Assembly: GCA_019753235.1 (NCBI GenBank)
Contig: JAIELF010000001.1
Span: 1-64,000, forward strand
Reading direction: 5' to 3'
DNA length: 64,000 nt
Source of the DNA: a bacterium
GTDB taxonomy: Bacteria; Planctomycetota; Planctomycetia; Kolteriales; Kolteriaceae
The notes beneath the pieces are model-generated. The model saw only the letters and a program-made list of their open reading frames with translations. It was not told where the DNA came from and searched no databases. Below are positions 9,322-18,532 of the stretch, one piece after another (positions within the stretch are counted from its first letter, which is position 1; each line of letters starts with the position of its first letter). The translations under genes were made by a program, and so were the position numbers.

Positions 9322-9696
9322 TCAAGATGTCGCTCGAATGTGCAGGGATTCGTTGGCCTGCATTTGCGATAAACAGGAAGCAACGTCGGGCAAGATATCC
9401 CACAGCGTAGTCAATCGAGCAGTCTCCAGAATCTCTCGGCAATCAGGATGCAGGGAGCAGAGAAAGAATTGTCCGCCGGCCGCATGCGTTCTCTTCCAGA
9501 GGCGAAAGAGAACCTCGAAGAAAACCGAGCCAAAATACGCGGTCCGTTGAAAATCGAGAATGAGATTAGCGGTGTTGGCGTCGTCAAGAACTCGGATGAT
9601 CTCTTCTTCGGTCTCGTTCAGCATCGACTCTTGAAACGCGCTGTATTCGGCACCGAGTCGAACGATCGTCGCGATGGGCAACAGCTCGATTTCCAT
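9322..9696 (-). CDS. STAS-domain protein (anti-sigma factor antagonist-like)
   Basis: 124 residues covering a single STAS domain: a strand/helix start with IATIVRLGAEYS, the central NLILDFQRTAYFGSVFFEVL and AGGQFFLCSLHPDCREIL. In SpoIIAA-type proteins the central loop reads DSSG with the second Ser phosphorylated. Here the loop reads GSV, so the first Ser is kept but the usual phosphorylated position is Val. It may therefore bind partners without the classical phosphorylation switch (inference). AAGGA precedes the ATG. It lies 62 bp downstream of nqrF and may be read from the same transcript. Confidence 0.75.
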   Translation of the reverse strand: MEIELLPIATIVRLGAEYSAFQESMLNETEEEIIRVLDDANTANLILDFQRTAYFGSVFFEVLFRLWKRTHAAGGQFFLCSLHPDCREILETARLTTLWDILPDVASCLSQMQANESLHIRATS

Positions 9697-9758
9697 ACCC
9701 TGTCCTTCTTTCGTGGGATGCTGGCTTTCACCATCCCCCCATGAACGAAGGAGAGGCT

Positions 9759-10970
9759 TTAGCCGAAAGAGTCGTAAGCAATCATCTCTTTTTCCACCCC
9801 GAGATCAAACAACATCTTGTTGACAGCGCTGATCATGGGTGGAGGCCCACATAGATAATACTCACACTCTTCGGGGCTGTCGTGCTTCGAGAGATAAAGG
9901 TCGTTACAAACTTGATGAATGAACCCCGTCGGGCCCTTCCAGTTATCCTCGGGCATGGGCTCGGAAAGGGCCAGATTGAACTTAAAGTTCGGAAACTCTG
10001 CTTCAATCTTCTTGAAATCTTCCCAGTAGAACATCTCGCGAAGCGATCGAGCCCCGTACCAATAGCTGACCTTTCGGCCTGTCTTAAGCGTGTGAAACAG
10101 GTGCATGATGTGGGCCCGCAACGGCGCCATCCCCGCACCGCCACCGATGTAGACCATCTCGCGATTTGTATCTTTGATAAAGAACTCGCCGTAGGGGCCA
10201 CTGATCGTCACCTTGTCGCCCGGCTTCAAGTTGAAGATATACGACGAGGCGATACCTGGGGGAGCGTCCGGCAACCGAGGCGGAGGAGTCGCTACGCGAA
10301 CGTTCAGCATCACCCGGTTCCCCTCGGCAGGGTGATTGGCCATTGAATAAGCGCGAAAGACTTCTTCCTTATTCGACGCGTGATAGCGCCAAAGGTTGTA
10401 CTTGTCCCAGTCGCCGTGATACTCCTTCGCGATTTCAAAGTTCTTGTAATCGATCTCGTAAGGAGGGATGTAAATCTGAATGTATCCCCCCGACTTAAAG
10501 TGAAGAACATCAGGCAGATCAAGAACCAGTTCTTTGATAAAGGTCGCTACGTTATGGTTTGATCGAACCGTCGCAACGAACTTCTTAATACTGAAGATTT
10601 CTTCTGGGACGGCAATCTTCATGGGTTGACGAACTTTGACCTGACAACCGAGCCGCCAATTCTCCTTGGCGGCAACACGGTTGATGTGGCCGGTCTCGGT
10701 GGGAAGAATGTTCCCCCCTCCTTCGAAGACCTGACATTTGCACATGGCGCACGTACCACCACCGCCGCACGCGGAGGGAAGGAATAGTTTCTCGCCCGCC
10801 AAGGCCGACAGCAGGGTTTGCCCCGTTTCGACCTCGATCGTCTTCTCGTCATTGACGAGGATTTTGACTTTTCCTTTTTTCACCAGGGCCGACTCGACCA
10901 GGGTCAACACCCCCACGAGCGCGACAATGACCACCGTGAAGACTGCGACGCCTGCTATCACCGTCAACAT
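9759..10970 (-). CDS. nqrF: Na+-translocating NADH:quinone oxidoreductase subunit F
   Basis: 403 residues. NqrF takes electrons from NADH and passes them through FAD and a [2Fe-2S] centre into the Na+-pumping complex. One N-terminal transmembrane helix (~residues 3-27) is followed by a plant-type ferredoxin domain with Cys68, Cys74, Cys77 and Cys109, then a ferredoxin-reductase domain with RAYSMANHP (FAD), [12 protein letters not shown] (NADH) and a C-terminal CGPPPMISA motif. I use ATG at 10970 because the product then aligns in length with known NqrF; a TTG at 11003 would add 11 residues without a good ribosome site. Last nqr gene of the operon. Confidence 0.96.
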   Translation of the reverse strand: MLTVIAGVAVFTVVIVALVGVLTLVESALVKKGKVKILVNDEKTIEVETGQTLLSALAGEKLFLPSACGGGGTCAMCKCQVFEGGGNILPTETGHINRVAAKENWRLGCQVKVRQPMKIAVPEEIFSIKKFVATVRSNHNVATFIKELVLDLPDVLHFKSGGYIQIYIPPYEIDYKNFEIAKEYHGDWDKYNLWRYHASNKEEVFRAYSMANHPAEGNRVMLNVRVATPPPRLPDAPPGIASSYIFNLKPGDKVTISGPYGEFFIKDTNREMVYIGGGAGMAPLRAHIMHLFHTLKTGRKVSYWYGARSLREMFYWEDFKKIEAEFPNFKFNLALSEPMPEDNWKGPTGFIHQVCNDLYLSKHDSPEECEYYLCGPPPMISAVNKMLFDLGVEKEMIAYDSFG

Positions 10971-11028
10971 GATCTTGGCCCATCCCCGAGAAGAAAGGAG
11001 CAACCCCGTTGGTCCACTTCAAACTCGC

Positions 11029-11658
11029 TTAAAGCTGAATCCCAGCAAAGCACATGAACGCCATCGACATCAACCCGGTCAGCAGAAAGGTGATTCCCAA
11101 TCCGCGAAGACCCTTCGGCACGTTCGAGTATCGAATCTTTTGGCGAATGGCGGCCAGCGAGATAATCGCGAGCGCCCAACCCACGCCCGAACCGAACCCG
11201 AAGACACACGATTCGGCAAAGTTGTAATCGCGCTGCTGCATAAAGAGAGCCGCCCCCAAGATGCAGCAGTTAACAGCAATCAACGGGAGGAAGATCCCCA
11301 GTGCCGCGTAAAGGGTGGGGCTGAAGCGATCCAGAGCCATCTCGACGATTTGCGTGAGAGCCGCAATCACTGCGATAAAGCTGATGAAACTTAGAAACTC
11401 CAGATTCACGGTGGCGTACTGCGTCCCGAGGAAGTTGGCGAGCTTACCCTCTTTGAGAAGAAGATTCAGAATCGCCCAATTGAGCGGAACGCTGATCGTC
11501 AGAACGAACGTCACCGCCATCCCCAGACCCACGGCCGTGTCAACCTTCTTCGAACAGGCAAGGAACGAACACATCCCAAGGAAGAATGCCAACAGGATGT
11601 TTTCGACGAAGACGCTCTTCACGAGCAAGCTAACCAGATGGATGATTTGATCGTTCAC
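11029..11658 (-). CDS. nqrE: Na+-translocating NADH:quinone oxidoreductase subunit E
   Basis: 209 residues, almost entirely hydrophobic, with about six transmembrane helices. NqrE and NqrD form the inverted-repeat membrane core that holds a metal or iron-sulfur centre between conserved cysteines. These are present as the Cys in LGMCSFLAC and in [11 protein letters not shown]. The start is GTG, preceded by AAGGAA. The gene lies between nqrD and nqrF on the same strand with short gaps. Confidence 0.96.
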   Translation of the reverse strand: MNDQIIHLVSLLVKSVFVENILLAFFLGMCSFLACSKKVDTAVGLGMAVTFVLTISVPLNWAILNLLLKEGKLANFLGTQYATVNLEFLSFISFIAVIAALTQIVEMALDRFSPTLYAALGIFLPLIAVNCCILGAALFMQQRDYNFAESCVFGFGSGVGWALAIISLAAIRQKIRYSNVPKGLRGLGITFLLTGLMSMAFMCFAGIQL

Positions 11659-11717
11659 GGTCGCGATTCCTTATTGGAAGATCTCTCTGCCAAAACAGCG
11701 GTACAAAACGGACAAGA

Positions 11718-12338
11718 TCAATCGATCACCTTGTTCGAGATCGCCCGTTGCAACCAAACAAGCAGGCCGAGAATGATGAACGCGCCCGGCGGCAAAAGCA
11801 TCAGTCCGAAATTCTGATAGCCGGCATCGTAGAACGCTTGCGGCACCACCTTGAAACCCAAGATCGCTCCGTTGCCCAGTATCTCTCGCACGGTAGCGAC
11901 CACCACCAAAACGCCGCTGTAGCCCAGCGAATTTCCCAGGCCATCTAAAAAGCTGGGCCAGGGGGGATTGCTCATCGCAAAGGCTTCCAGTCGCCCCATC
12001 ACGATGCAATTGGTGATGATGAGACCGACAAAAACACTCAGATCTTTGCTCTGCTCGTAGAGGTACGCCCGGAGCAACTGATCAATCATGATGACCAGGG
12101 CCGACACCACCGATAGCTGAACGATGATGCGGACTTTGTTCGGGATATAGTTGCGCATCAACGAGATGGTGACGTTCGACAGACATACAACAAACGTCAC
12201 GCCCGCGGCCATGATCAATGAGGGGACGAGCTGCGTCGTGACGGCCAAGCTCGAACAAATCCCCAGCACTTGAAACATGACCGGGTTCGAATCCCAAAGG
12301 GGATCGGTCAAGACCGACAAGTTTCCTTTTTTGGCCAT
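11718..12338 (-). CDS. nqrD: Na+-translocating NADH:quinone oxidoreductase subunit D
   Basis: 206 residues with about six transmembrane helices; paralogue and partner of NqrE. Family landmarks: DPLWDSNPVMFQVLGICSSL near the N-terminus with the core-centre Cys, IITNCIVMGRLEAFA with the second Cys, and PPGAFIILGL near the C-terminus. ATG start with GGGAG about 11 bp upstream. The order nqrC-nqrD-nqrE is that of the standard operon. Confidence 0.96.
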   Translation of the reverse strand: MAKKGNLSVLTDPLWDSNPVMFQVLGICSSLAVTTQLVPSLIMAAGVTFVVCLSNVTISLMRNYIPNKVRIIVQLSVVSALVIMIDQLLRAYLYEQSKDLSVFVGLIITNCIVMGRLEAFAMSNPPWPSFLDGLGNSLGYSGVLVVVATVREILGNGAILGFKVVPQAFYDAGYQNFGLMLLPPGAFIILGLLVWLQRAISNKVID

Positions 12339-12444
12339 GAGCCCATTCTCCCAGTCTTTGATCCATCACCAATCAACAGTCGGTTCGGCAACCATGCTTC
12401 CGAATGATCGCGTTCTCGTTCGAGCCGCGATCAAAACGCTGCCG

Positions 12445-13191
12445 TCAACCTTTACTCCAGACCGACTTCTCGAAGTACGGCCGATACAGATTCATCATGT
12501 CGACAATCATCTTCTGCACGCCGCGACCCGTGATTGTCGCCCCGCTGATGCCACCGACTTCGGTCGCATTGGGATAAGGGGTTGACGAGGGCCTGCCGAC
12601 GGTGAAGGTGATATCGTTGGCTTCGTTCAAGTACGATTTCTTCACGAATTGGTCTTGGAACCAAGGCTTGGTGATCTCTTTGCCCAAGCCTGGCGTTTCA
12701 CCTTCCTTGTAGAAGACCAGGTTCCGAATCGTTTTGCCATCGGCTTCAAGCGAAAGGTACCCGAAGAGGTCTGACCAAAGACCTTTGCCGTAGACCGGCA
12801 CGATGAAAGCGTCGATTTTGCCCTCCTTGCTGACAGTGTAGAGGGGATACTCTCGCTTCTCCTTTTCAATGTAGCCGGGGGTTCCCTTGAGGACCTTGTC
12901 TTGCTTGAGAACCGCTTCGGGGGTCAGGTTGGTCTCTTTCGACGTCACTTCCCCCTGCACGTTCACAAGGATTCCCGCGATCCCCTCTTGATAGAGCTTC
13001 TCGACCTCTTGGGGCGAAATGGAGGCTCCTCGTTCGATCAGCCCCCCCGCGAGAAGAACGTTCTTATACGTGTCGATCCTCTCAGCGAACTCCTGCTGCG
13101 ACTTTAATGCTGACGCGGCCCCGGCCACGATCAAGGCGCAGCCGATACAGACGAGCGTGATGAAAAAGAAGGTGTAGGTGTTACCTCGCAT
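12445..13191 (-). CDS. nqrC: Na+-translocating NADH:quinone oxidoreductase subunit C
   Basis: 248 residues: one N-terminal transmembrane helix (YTFFFITLVCIGCALIVAG) and a periplasmic flavin domain. The covalent FMN motif is seen as GGISGATITGRG, with Thr in the SGAT context. ATG at 13191 is chosen over an upstream start at 13230: a GGAGGA ribosome site lies just upstream, and the gene then overlaps the end of nqrB by 11 bp, a normal coupling arrangement. The sequence GETPGLGKEI is also typical of NqrC. Confidence 0.96.
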   Translation of the reverse strand: MRGNTYTFFFITLVCIGCALIVAGAASALKSQQEFAERIDTYKNVLLAGGLIERGASISPQEVEKLYQEGIAGILVNVQGEVTSKETNLTPEAVLKQDKVLKGTPGYIEKEKREYPLYTVSKEGKIDAFIVPVYGKGLWSDLFGYLSLEADGKTIRNLVFYKEGETPGLGKEITKPWFQDQFVKKSYLNEANDITFTVGRPSSTPYPNATEVGGISGATITGRGVQKMIVDMMNLYRPYFEKSVWSKG

Positions 13192-14416
13192 AGGCCAGCT
13201 TCCTCCTCTTAATGTTGGCCTGCACGACATAGTGGTCGATCAGCGGCGCAAATAGGTTCAGGAACAAAATCGCCAGCATGAATCCTTCGGGATAGGCAGG
13301 ATTCACCGTTCGAATCAAGACCGCCAAAGCGCCGATCAGCGTCCCGTAGATCCATTTACCCGTGCTTGTCCAAGCGCTCGACACTGGGTCGGTCGCCATA
13401 TACACGGCGGCAAAAGCCATGCTTCCAACCACGAAGTGCCAATAGAATGGTAGGCCCATGGTCGGACGGGCGTTCGCTCCACCCGCAAAGTAGTTCATGA
13501 TGAACGCCATCAAGGTGGTCCCCAACGCGACCCCCAGCATCGTTCGGTAGCTACCGACGCCAGTCGCAATCAAGATGACCGCTCCGATCAAGCATGCCAA
13601 TGCCGATGTTTCGCCGATACTCCCCGCGTCGAATCCGAGAAAGCAATTCCACCATGAGAAATCGATGTGCTTAAATGTCTGGTTGATCTGCATCAAGGAC
13701 TCGGCCGCGGAGAGATCGCCGTGATGCTGCGAGGCGTGAAGCAAAGGGGTCGCGCCGGTGTAGCCATCCACGAATTCGGGTCGAGCGCCACCCTTGGTGA
13801 AGAACTCCGTCCATGTTTGTCGTTCGGTCCAAACCAGATCGCCGGACATCTTGTCGGGAAAGGTGAAGAAGCAGAACGCCCGCGCGGTGAGAGCCGGGTT
13901 AAAGACGTTCATCCCTGTCCCACCGAAAACTTCCTTGCCGATCACGACACCGAAGCTGACACCGACGGCGACCTGCCAAAGTGGAATCGTCGGCGGGCAC
14001 GTCATGGGGAAAAGCAAACCAGTGACTAAGAACCCTTCATTGATTTCGTGACGACGAACGACCGCAAAGAGTGCTTCCCATGCGCCGCCGACCGCGTAGG
14101 AGACGATGATGATCGGCATGCAGATTTCAAGGCCCGCCCAGAAGCTTGGCGCAAAGCCGGGATCGGCACCCGTCGTCCCAAGATAATGCTGGTAGCCCGC
14201 GTTCCAAATCCCCATGAAAAGCGGGGGGAGAAGCGCGACGATCACGGTCATCATGAATCGTTTCGAATCGAGCCAATCGCGAATGTGAGCCCCCGCATGG
14301 GTCACCGTCGCGGGCGTCCGAAGAAACGTATCGGGCGCATCCAGCAAGGGCCAAAGCATCCCTAGCCGGCCCCCTTCGTCGTGCGATTTTTTGACCTGTT
14401 CGAAGAAACTGGCCAC
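13181..14416 (-). CDS. nqrB: Na+-translocating NADH:quinone oxidoreductase subunit B
   Basis: 411 residues from a GTG start preceded by AAGGAAGG. NqrB is a polytopic membrane subunit carrying a covalent FMN on a Thr; the site appears as DGYTGATPL. About ten hydrophobic helices, including MNVFNPALTARAF and YMATDPVSSAWTSTGKWIYG, match the family. An open frame continues upstream to 14677 but overlaps nqrA and is Arg/Ser-rich, unlike NqrB. The GTG lies 6 bp after the nqrA stop. Confidence 0.96.
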   Translation of the reverse strand: MASFFEQVKKSHDEGGRLGMLWPLLDAPDTFLRTPATVTHAGAHIRDWLDSKRFMMTVIVALLPPLFMGIWNAGYQHYLGTTGADPGFAPSFWAGLEICMPIIIVSYAVGGAWEALFAVVRRHEINEGFLVTGLLFPMTCPPTIPLWQVAVGVSFGVVIGKEVFGGTGMNVFNPALTARAFCFFTFPDKMSGDLVWTERQTWTEFFTKGGARPEFVDGYTGATPLLHASQHHGDLSAAESLMQINQTFKHIDFSWWNCFLGFDAGSIGETSALACLIGAVILIATGVGSYRTMLGVALGTTLMAFIMNYFAGGANARPTMGLPFYWHFVVGSMAFAAVYMATDPVSSAWTSTGKWIYGTLIGALAVLIRTVNPAYPEGFMLAILFLNLFAPLIDHYVVQANIKRRKLAYAR

Positions 14417-14421
14417 GGTCG

Positions 14422-15771
14422 TTAACCTTCCTTCTGAATCTTGGCGAGACCTGCTTCCAAAATACTGTCGATCTCGATCTTCGATGGACAAACATAGGTG
14501 CACAGACCGCATCCGATGCAGTCGGTGATCCCCAATTGCTCTGCCTCTTCCAGATCGCCGTAACTGACTGCCTTCCACGTCGGCAGCGCGAGAACCTCCG
14601 TCGGGCAGACATCGTTGCAGAAGCCACACTGAATGCACGCGCGGTGTCCGCCGTGCAGGTTCGTATCGACTTGCCACTCCGTCGAAGGAGGCTTGAGTGC
14701 GGAAAGGAACGTCCGCGAATAACTGTGTTTATCCAGGCCGGGCAGCAACCATCCGAGAATCTCGCGTTGACGACCCTCTGGAACCACCGTGATCTGTGAA
14801 TCGAAAAATCCGATCGGCTCGCTATCGGCGATCTTGCTGCCAGTGAGGATGTCCCCACTGATGATTCGCTGTTCGCCCGCCACTAGCTTGCCAGAAAGCA
14901 ATATCCCCACCATGACGCCGGCACGAGTGCGGTAGTGCTTGCGATGAGCGGGCGCGATGCCAGGGCCGGCCAGCGAGACGATCCGCTCGCTGCTGATTTT
15001 GCCCGTCTGCATCAACTTGCCGATGGCGATGACATCTTGAATGTCGACGTACCAGATCACTTCGCCGGCACGAACACGGTCGATGTAATACGCCTGCAGC
15101 GGAGCGCTTCCCGCCGGGTGCTTGCCACTTACCGAATGAGATTCCACCGACGTGGCCGAGGTGATCTCCGGGGCGACCGTGCCACGGGCGGGCTTCGAAA
15201 GATGAACCCGGCCCGAAGTAAGCTTGGCCAGTGCCGCCAAGCCTGCATTGAGGGCCTCCCCCTTCCCTGCCACGGCCAGATTCAGATCAATCCCCATCGG
15301 CGCGCTACTGAAGCCCGAAACGAAAATCCCTTTCGGGGTATCCGTGGGGCTGGCCATCCGAGCGAACGGATGCTGGCGGATCTTCGCGAATAATCCACTC
15401 GCCAAAAGCTTGCCCAGAACTTGCTCTCGGCTTGCGGTCGGGAGCGATGTCGTCCCGAAGTCGACCGACTGCTCGTTCGGCTCGACATTGATGATGATTT
15501 GGAGGAGTTTGCGACGATCGCCGCGACGAACCTCGGCAACTTTGCCGCCGGCGGGCGAGGTAAATTTGATGTCGGGGTTCGACTTAAGCTCCATCAAGGG
15601 AGACCCGACCTGAACCGGATCCCCATCCTTGACCAGCACCCTCAGCTTGAGTTCCCCCAGGTCCGAGGGTCGAATCGCGACCTGCTTCGGAAAGGGGGCG
15701 TCGACCACCTGGGCGTCGGACTTCCCCGCTAGGTGAAGGTTGTAACCCCGTTTCACTTTGATCTCGGCCAT
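14422..15771 (-). CDS. nqrA: Na+-translocating NADH:quinone oxidoreductase subunit A with two 4Fe-4S motifs
   Basis: 449 residues, first gene of nqrABCDEF. NqrA is the large peripheral subunit implicated in quinone binding, homologous to RnfC. The body is typical (KVKRGYNLHLAG at the N-terminus, KFTSPAGGKVAEVRRG, HPAGSAPLQAYYIDRV, IISGDILTGSKIA). The C-terminus, unlike the NqrA of Vibrio as I recall it, holds two complete ferredoxin motifs: Cys379-382-385-389 and Cys418-421-424-428, both CxxCxxCxxxCP. They resemble the RnfC ferredoxin region, so this subunit probably binds two 4Fe-4S clusters (inference). ATG at 15771 follows GAGGA; the open frame extends to 15888 without family resemblance. 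Confidence 0.93.
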   Translation of the reverse strand: MAEIKVKRGYNLHLAGKSDAQVVDAPFPKQVAIRPSDLGELKLRVLVKDGDPVQVGSPLMELKSNPDIKFTSPAGGKVAEVRRGDRRKLLQIIINVEPNEQSVDFGTTSLPTASREQVLGKLLASGLFAKIRQHPFARMASPTDTPKGIFVSGFSSAPMGIDLNLAVAGKGEALNAGLAALAKLTSGRVHLSKPARGTVAPEITSATSVESHSVSGKHPAGSAPLQAYYIDRVRAGEVIWYVDIQDVIAIGKLMQTGKISSERIVSLAGPGIAPAHRKHYRTRAGVMVGILLSGKLVAGEQRIISGDILTGSKIADSEPIGFFDSQITVVPEGRQREILGWLLPGLDKHSYSRTFLSALKPPSTEWQVDTNLHGGHRACIQCGFCNDVCPTEVLALPTWKAVSYGDLEEAEQLGITDCIGCGLCTYVCPSKIEIDSILEAGLAKIQKEG

Positions 15772-15832
15772 GCGATCCTCGCACCCCACCCAGGAGCAAT
15801 TTGACGCACCAAACGTACGCCAAGTTATCACC

Positions 15833-15850
15833 TTGTGAAAAGATTCACAA
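15833..15850. promoter_or_regulatory. Perfect inverted repeat upstream of nqrA (possible operator)
   Basis: TTGTGAA-4 nt-TTCACAA, a perfect 7-bp inverted repeat, sits 62 bp upstream of the nqrA start in the 343-bp region (15772-16114) between nqrA (-) and the membrane-protein gene (+). The form suits a dimeric repressor or a Crp/Fnr-like site (the half-site TTGTGA resembles Crp). I cannot point to a convincing -35/-10 pair. The rest of the region shows no gene. Confidence 0.4.
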
Positions 15851-16114
15851 ATGAATGCAACGGGCATTTTGATCGAAATGGTCGGCAAGAGCGGGAGATT
15901 CGTTCTAAGTAGAATCTGAACAAGGAATTACGCATCATAATGATGCTGACCATTCCTTGGAGACCTGTTAGGGTCAGCTGCGGACCTTTCCACGGGTTTC
16001 CTCGGGGGTCTCTCGCCTTTCCTGTCGATTCGGAATGTGCCAAGAGGGAACCGTCGGAATACCATCGTTGCAATCAGGATCCGCACGGAAACGACTTCCC
16101 CGAAAGGAAACATC

Positions 16115-16672
16115 ATGAATCTCGATGGCGGAACAGCCCTCGAATTGATCTCTCGCTGGTTGCATATCCTGGGGGCGATCACCCTGGCGGGGAGTGCGAT
16201 CTTTATGCGGTTCGCCCTGCACCCGACGCTGGAACAATCGCCCGCCGAGGTACAGTCGACCATCAAAGATGGCGTTCGCCGACGTTGGTTGAAGTTCGTT
16301 CATGGATCGATCGCGATCGTGCTGTTGACGGGTCTTTTCAACTTCTATGCTCGATTCGCAGAAGTTAAACCGATGCCCTACCATGCGATCTTCGGACTGA
16401 AGTTCTTGCTCGCCATGGTGGTCTTTTTCATCGCCAGTGCGCTCGTCGGTCGATCGAAGGGTTTACAACCGATGCGCGATCGGGCCGGCTTCTATCTCAA
16501 CATCAATGTCGTGTTGGCGGTCATCTTAGTGGCACTCGGCGGATTGATGCGATACGCGCCACTGAAGCCGACGGAAGGGGCGGTTCAGTCACCCTCGGCA
16601 TTGGTTCGGCCAGTCGCGACATCGAACTCGGCGAGCATCGGGACCAGCAGCGATGCGATCGCAAACGAGTAG
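16115..16672 (+). CDS. Small integral membrane protein (CopD/DUF2269-like)
   Basis: 185 residues with four predicted membrane helices (around residues 12-32, 60-80, 87-110, 125-150). A conserved-looking RWLHILGAITLAGSAIFMRF and KFVHGSIAIVLLTGLFNFY, each with a His in or near a helix, resemble CopD/DUF2269-type four-helix proteins that may bind haem or copper. The specific role is unknown. ATG at 16115 is preceded by GAAAGGA. The last 88 bp overlap the convergent ABC-permease gene, so the C-terminal Ser/Ala-rich tail is encoded opposite the permease end. Confidence 0.65.
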   Translation: MNLDGGTALELISRWLHILGAITLAGSAIFMRFALHPTLEQSPAEVQSTIKDGVRRRWLKFVHGSIAIVLLTGLFNFYARFAEVKPMPYHAIFGLKFLLAMVVFFIASALVGRSKGLQPMRDRAGFYLNINVVLAVILVALGGLMRYAPLKPTEGAVQSPSALVRPVATSNSASIGTSSDAIANE

Positions 16673-18324
16673 ACCGACGTAGCGACGGCAAAGGGAGCGA
16701 AGCGATCTCCGACCACGATCGCGAGGATACAGTAAAATGTCGCCACCGGGGCGAGGGACGCTGTCAGCGTGATGGCCGACGAGGGGGCATTGGCGGAAAG
16801 CGAAATCCAGAGCCCCATGCTCCCCAGGATGATGAAGAGAACGAAGCTTGCCCACTGGGCTTCGAATCGACCACTGATGACGATCAAGTAGAGACAGACG
16901 AAGATCCCAACGAAAAGAAGAAAGACCGTCCCTAAACTATGAACGATCCCCGCTCGGCTTGTTTCATGCCGAAGTCCCGAGTGCAACCCGAGCACGGAAA
17001 CGAAAACTGCCAACACCAAAAAAACAATGACCGTGAAAACCGTCTGCGGTAACGGTGACCATCCCATGATCATCGACAACACCAACATGACGATCGGACC
17101 GGCGAACATCTCTTTGGCGTTGTATGCCACGCCCATCAATTTACCGACGATGAACTCGACGGCGGTCACATCAGTGACCAGCAAGAGGTCGATGCTCTTC
17201 AGATCTCGCTCGCTGGTGACGCTGGCCAGTGCTTGGGCGTTGATCAGAATCAGGCTGATGACCATGACCGGGACCATGCTCTGAGCAAGCATAAAAAGGG
17301 GCGATTGATTCCGTGCCGCGGGGTCGATCGAGAATAGCCGGGCCAGCAAAATGCCCACGATGACGAGGTATGCCAGCTTGATTAACACCGGACGAGCGCC
17401 ATACGCCCGCGTCTGAATCTCTCGCCAAAGGACGGGATTGCTCCATACCGCTCGGGTCGCGGTCCGCGTCCGCGCAAGCGACGCCCCCGTTGATGACGCT
17501 TCGCTTTCGCGCGGTTCGATGGTCTCGCCACGCGGGTTCCAAACGCGCAGACCAACAATCGCCATGGCGAGATAAATCATGGCCGTCACGATCCCCAATA
17601 CTGCGTAGAGGGGGCCTGGCACGATCGCGTGAATCTGCGAAGGATCGTACAGCATGGCAGCGGCAATCGATCGGATCGGCGAGACTGCCGCGAGCCATGA
17701 TTCCACGGATTCTCCTCGCCAAGTCTTCGCTCCGAAGAGAGTAACCAGAACCTCGACGGCCAACAGCGAAAGAGTGATTCCAAGAATGGTCAGAGCGACG
17801 GCCTGAAAAGTCTTGTCGCGCCAAACAGCCATCAAGCAACCAAGCCCGACGCTGACCACGCCCGCGCCGGCAATCGTCACGAGAACTTGTCCGACCTGGC
17901 TATAACTCACCCCACCGAACAGGCTCAACAAAAAATAGACGGGCACACTCGCGAGAAAGACCGACCCGATCTGCAGGAGAGCACTAGCGAATTTCCCAAG
18001 CACGATCTCGGCATCGCTCAGCCGAGTCACTAACAGAAGAATAAACGTTCGACGATCTTTTTCGATGGCAATCGACGAGGCACCGATCAAAGCGCCGCCA
18101 AACAAAACAACCGCCAATTGGGTGTAGCTGAAAAGCTCAAAGGCGATGCGATTCAGCCGGGCCGTTTCCCCCAGTGTGGGATCACGATCGAATCCGATCA
18201 CCGCTTGCCAAGTGGTCCAGAGCAGGACGAAAAATGATGCCGCATAACCCGCGCGAAGAACAAAGAAGCGCGGCCGACGAGGCGAAGTGAGAGCATCGCG
18301 TGTAAACAAAGGTCCCGCGAGCAA
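16585..18324 (-). CDS. ABC-2 type exporter permease
   Basis: 579 residues with about twelve hydrophobic segments in two blocks: residues ~20-260, then a hydrophilic, Arg/Ser/Glu-rich linker around 265-300, then a second block. This two-half pattern is like double-length ABC-2 permeases. Motifs IEKDRRTFILLLVTRLSDAE and SERDLKSIDLLLVTDVTAVE are the repeated cytoplasmic loop just before a helix, one per half, typical of the family and supporting an internal duplication. TTG start at 18324 with AGGAG upstream. No ATPase is adjacent; the GldA-like ATPase at 21161-22087 on the same strand is a candidate partner. The end overlaps the convergent gene by 88 bp. Confidence 0.82.
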   Translation of the reverse strand: MLAGPLFTRDALTSPRRPRFFVLRAGYAASFFVLLWTTWQAVIGFDRDPTLGETARLNRIAFELFSYTQLAVVLFGGALIGASSIAIEKDRRTFILLLVTRLSDAEIVLGKFASALLQIGSVFLASVPVYFLLSLFGGVSYSQVGQVLVTIAGAGVVSVGLGCLMAVWRDKTFQAVALTILGITLSLLAVEVLVTLFGAKTWRGESVESWLAAVSPIRSIAAAMLYDPSQIHAIVPGPLYAVLGIVTAMIYLAMAIVGLRVWNPRGETIEPRESEASSTGASLARTRTATRAVWSNPVLWREIQTRAYGARPVLIKLAYLVIVGILLARLFSIDPAARNQSPLFMLAQSMVPVMVISLILINAQALASVTSERDLKSIDLLLVTDVTAVEFIVGKLMGVAYNAKEMFAGPIVMLVLSMIMGWSPLPQTVFTVIVFLVLAVFVSVLGLHSGLRHETSRAGIVHSLGTVFLLFVGIFVCLYLIVISGRFEAQWASFVLFIILGSMGLWISLSANAPSSAITLTASLAPVATFYCILAIVVGDRFAPFAVATSVYSFAIASLLVPMLAEFDVATGRTNAEGD

Positions 18325-18532
18325 AACGCTCTCCTACGCCGATTGCAATCCATTCGAGGAATCGTTGAACAACAGATCTATTGTACGAATCGGCACGTCT
18401 CTTGGTTCACCACATCACATCCGAAGACACGCGACGCTAGGCGTCCTTGCCGGGCTCGCCGAATCGGAAGAGAAGTGGGCAATTACCGGAATGCCCTCCT
18501 GTGGAAAGAGGATCGCTTTGCGAGGAAATGGG

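Noticed and set aside
14417-14677. Long upstream extension of NqrB
   Set aside because: It overlaps nqrA and lacks membrane-like sequence; the GTG at 14416 has a clear ribosome site.
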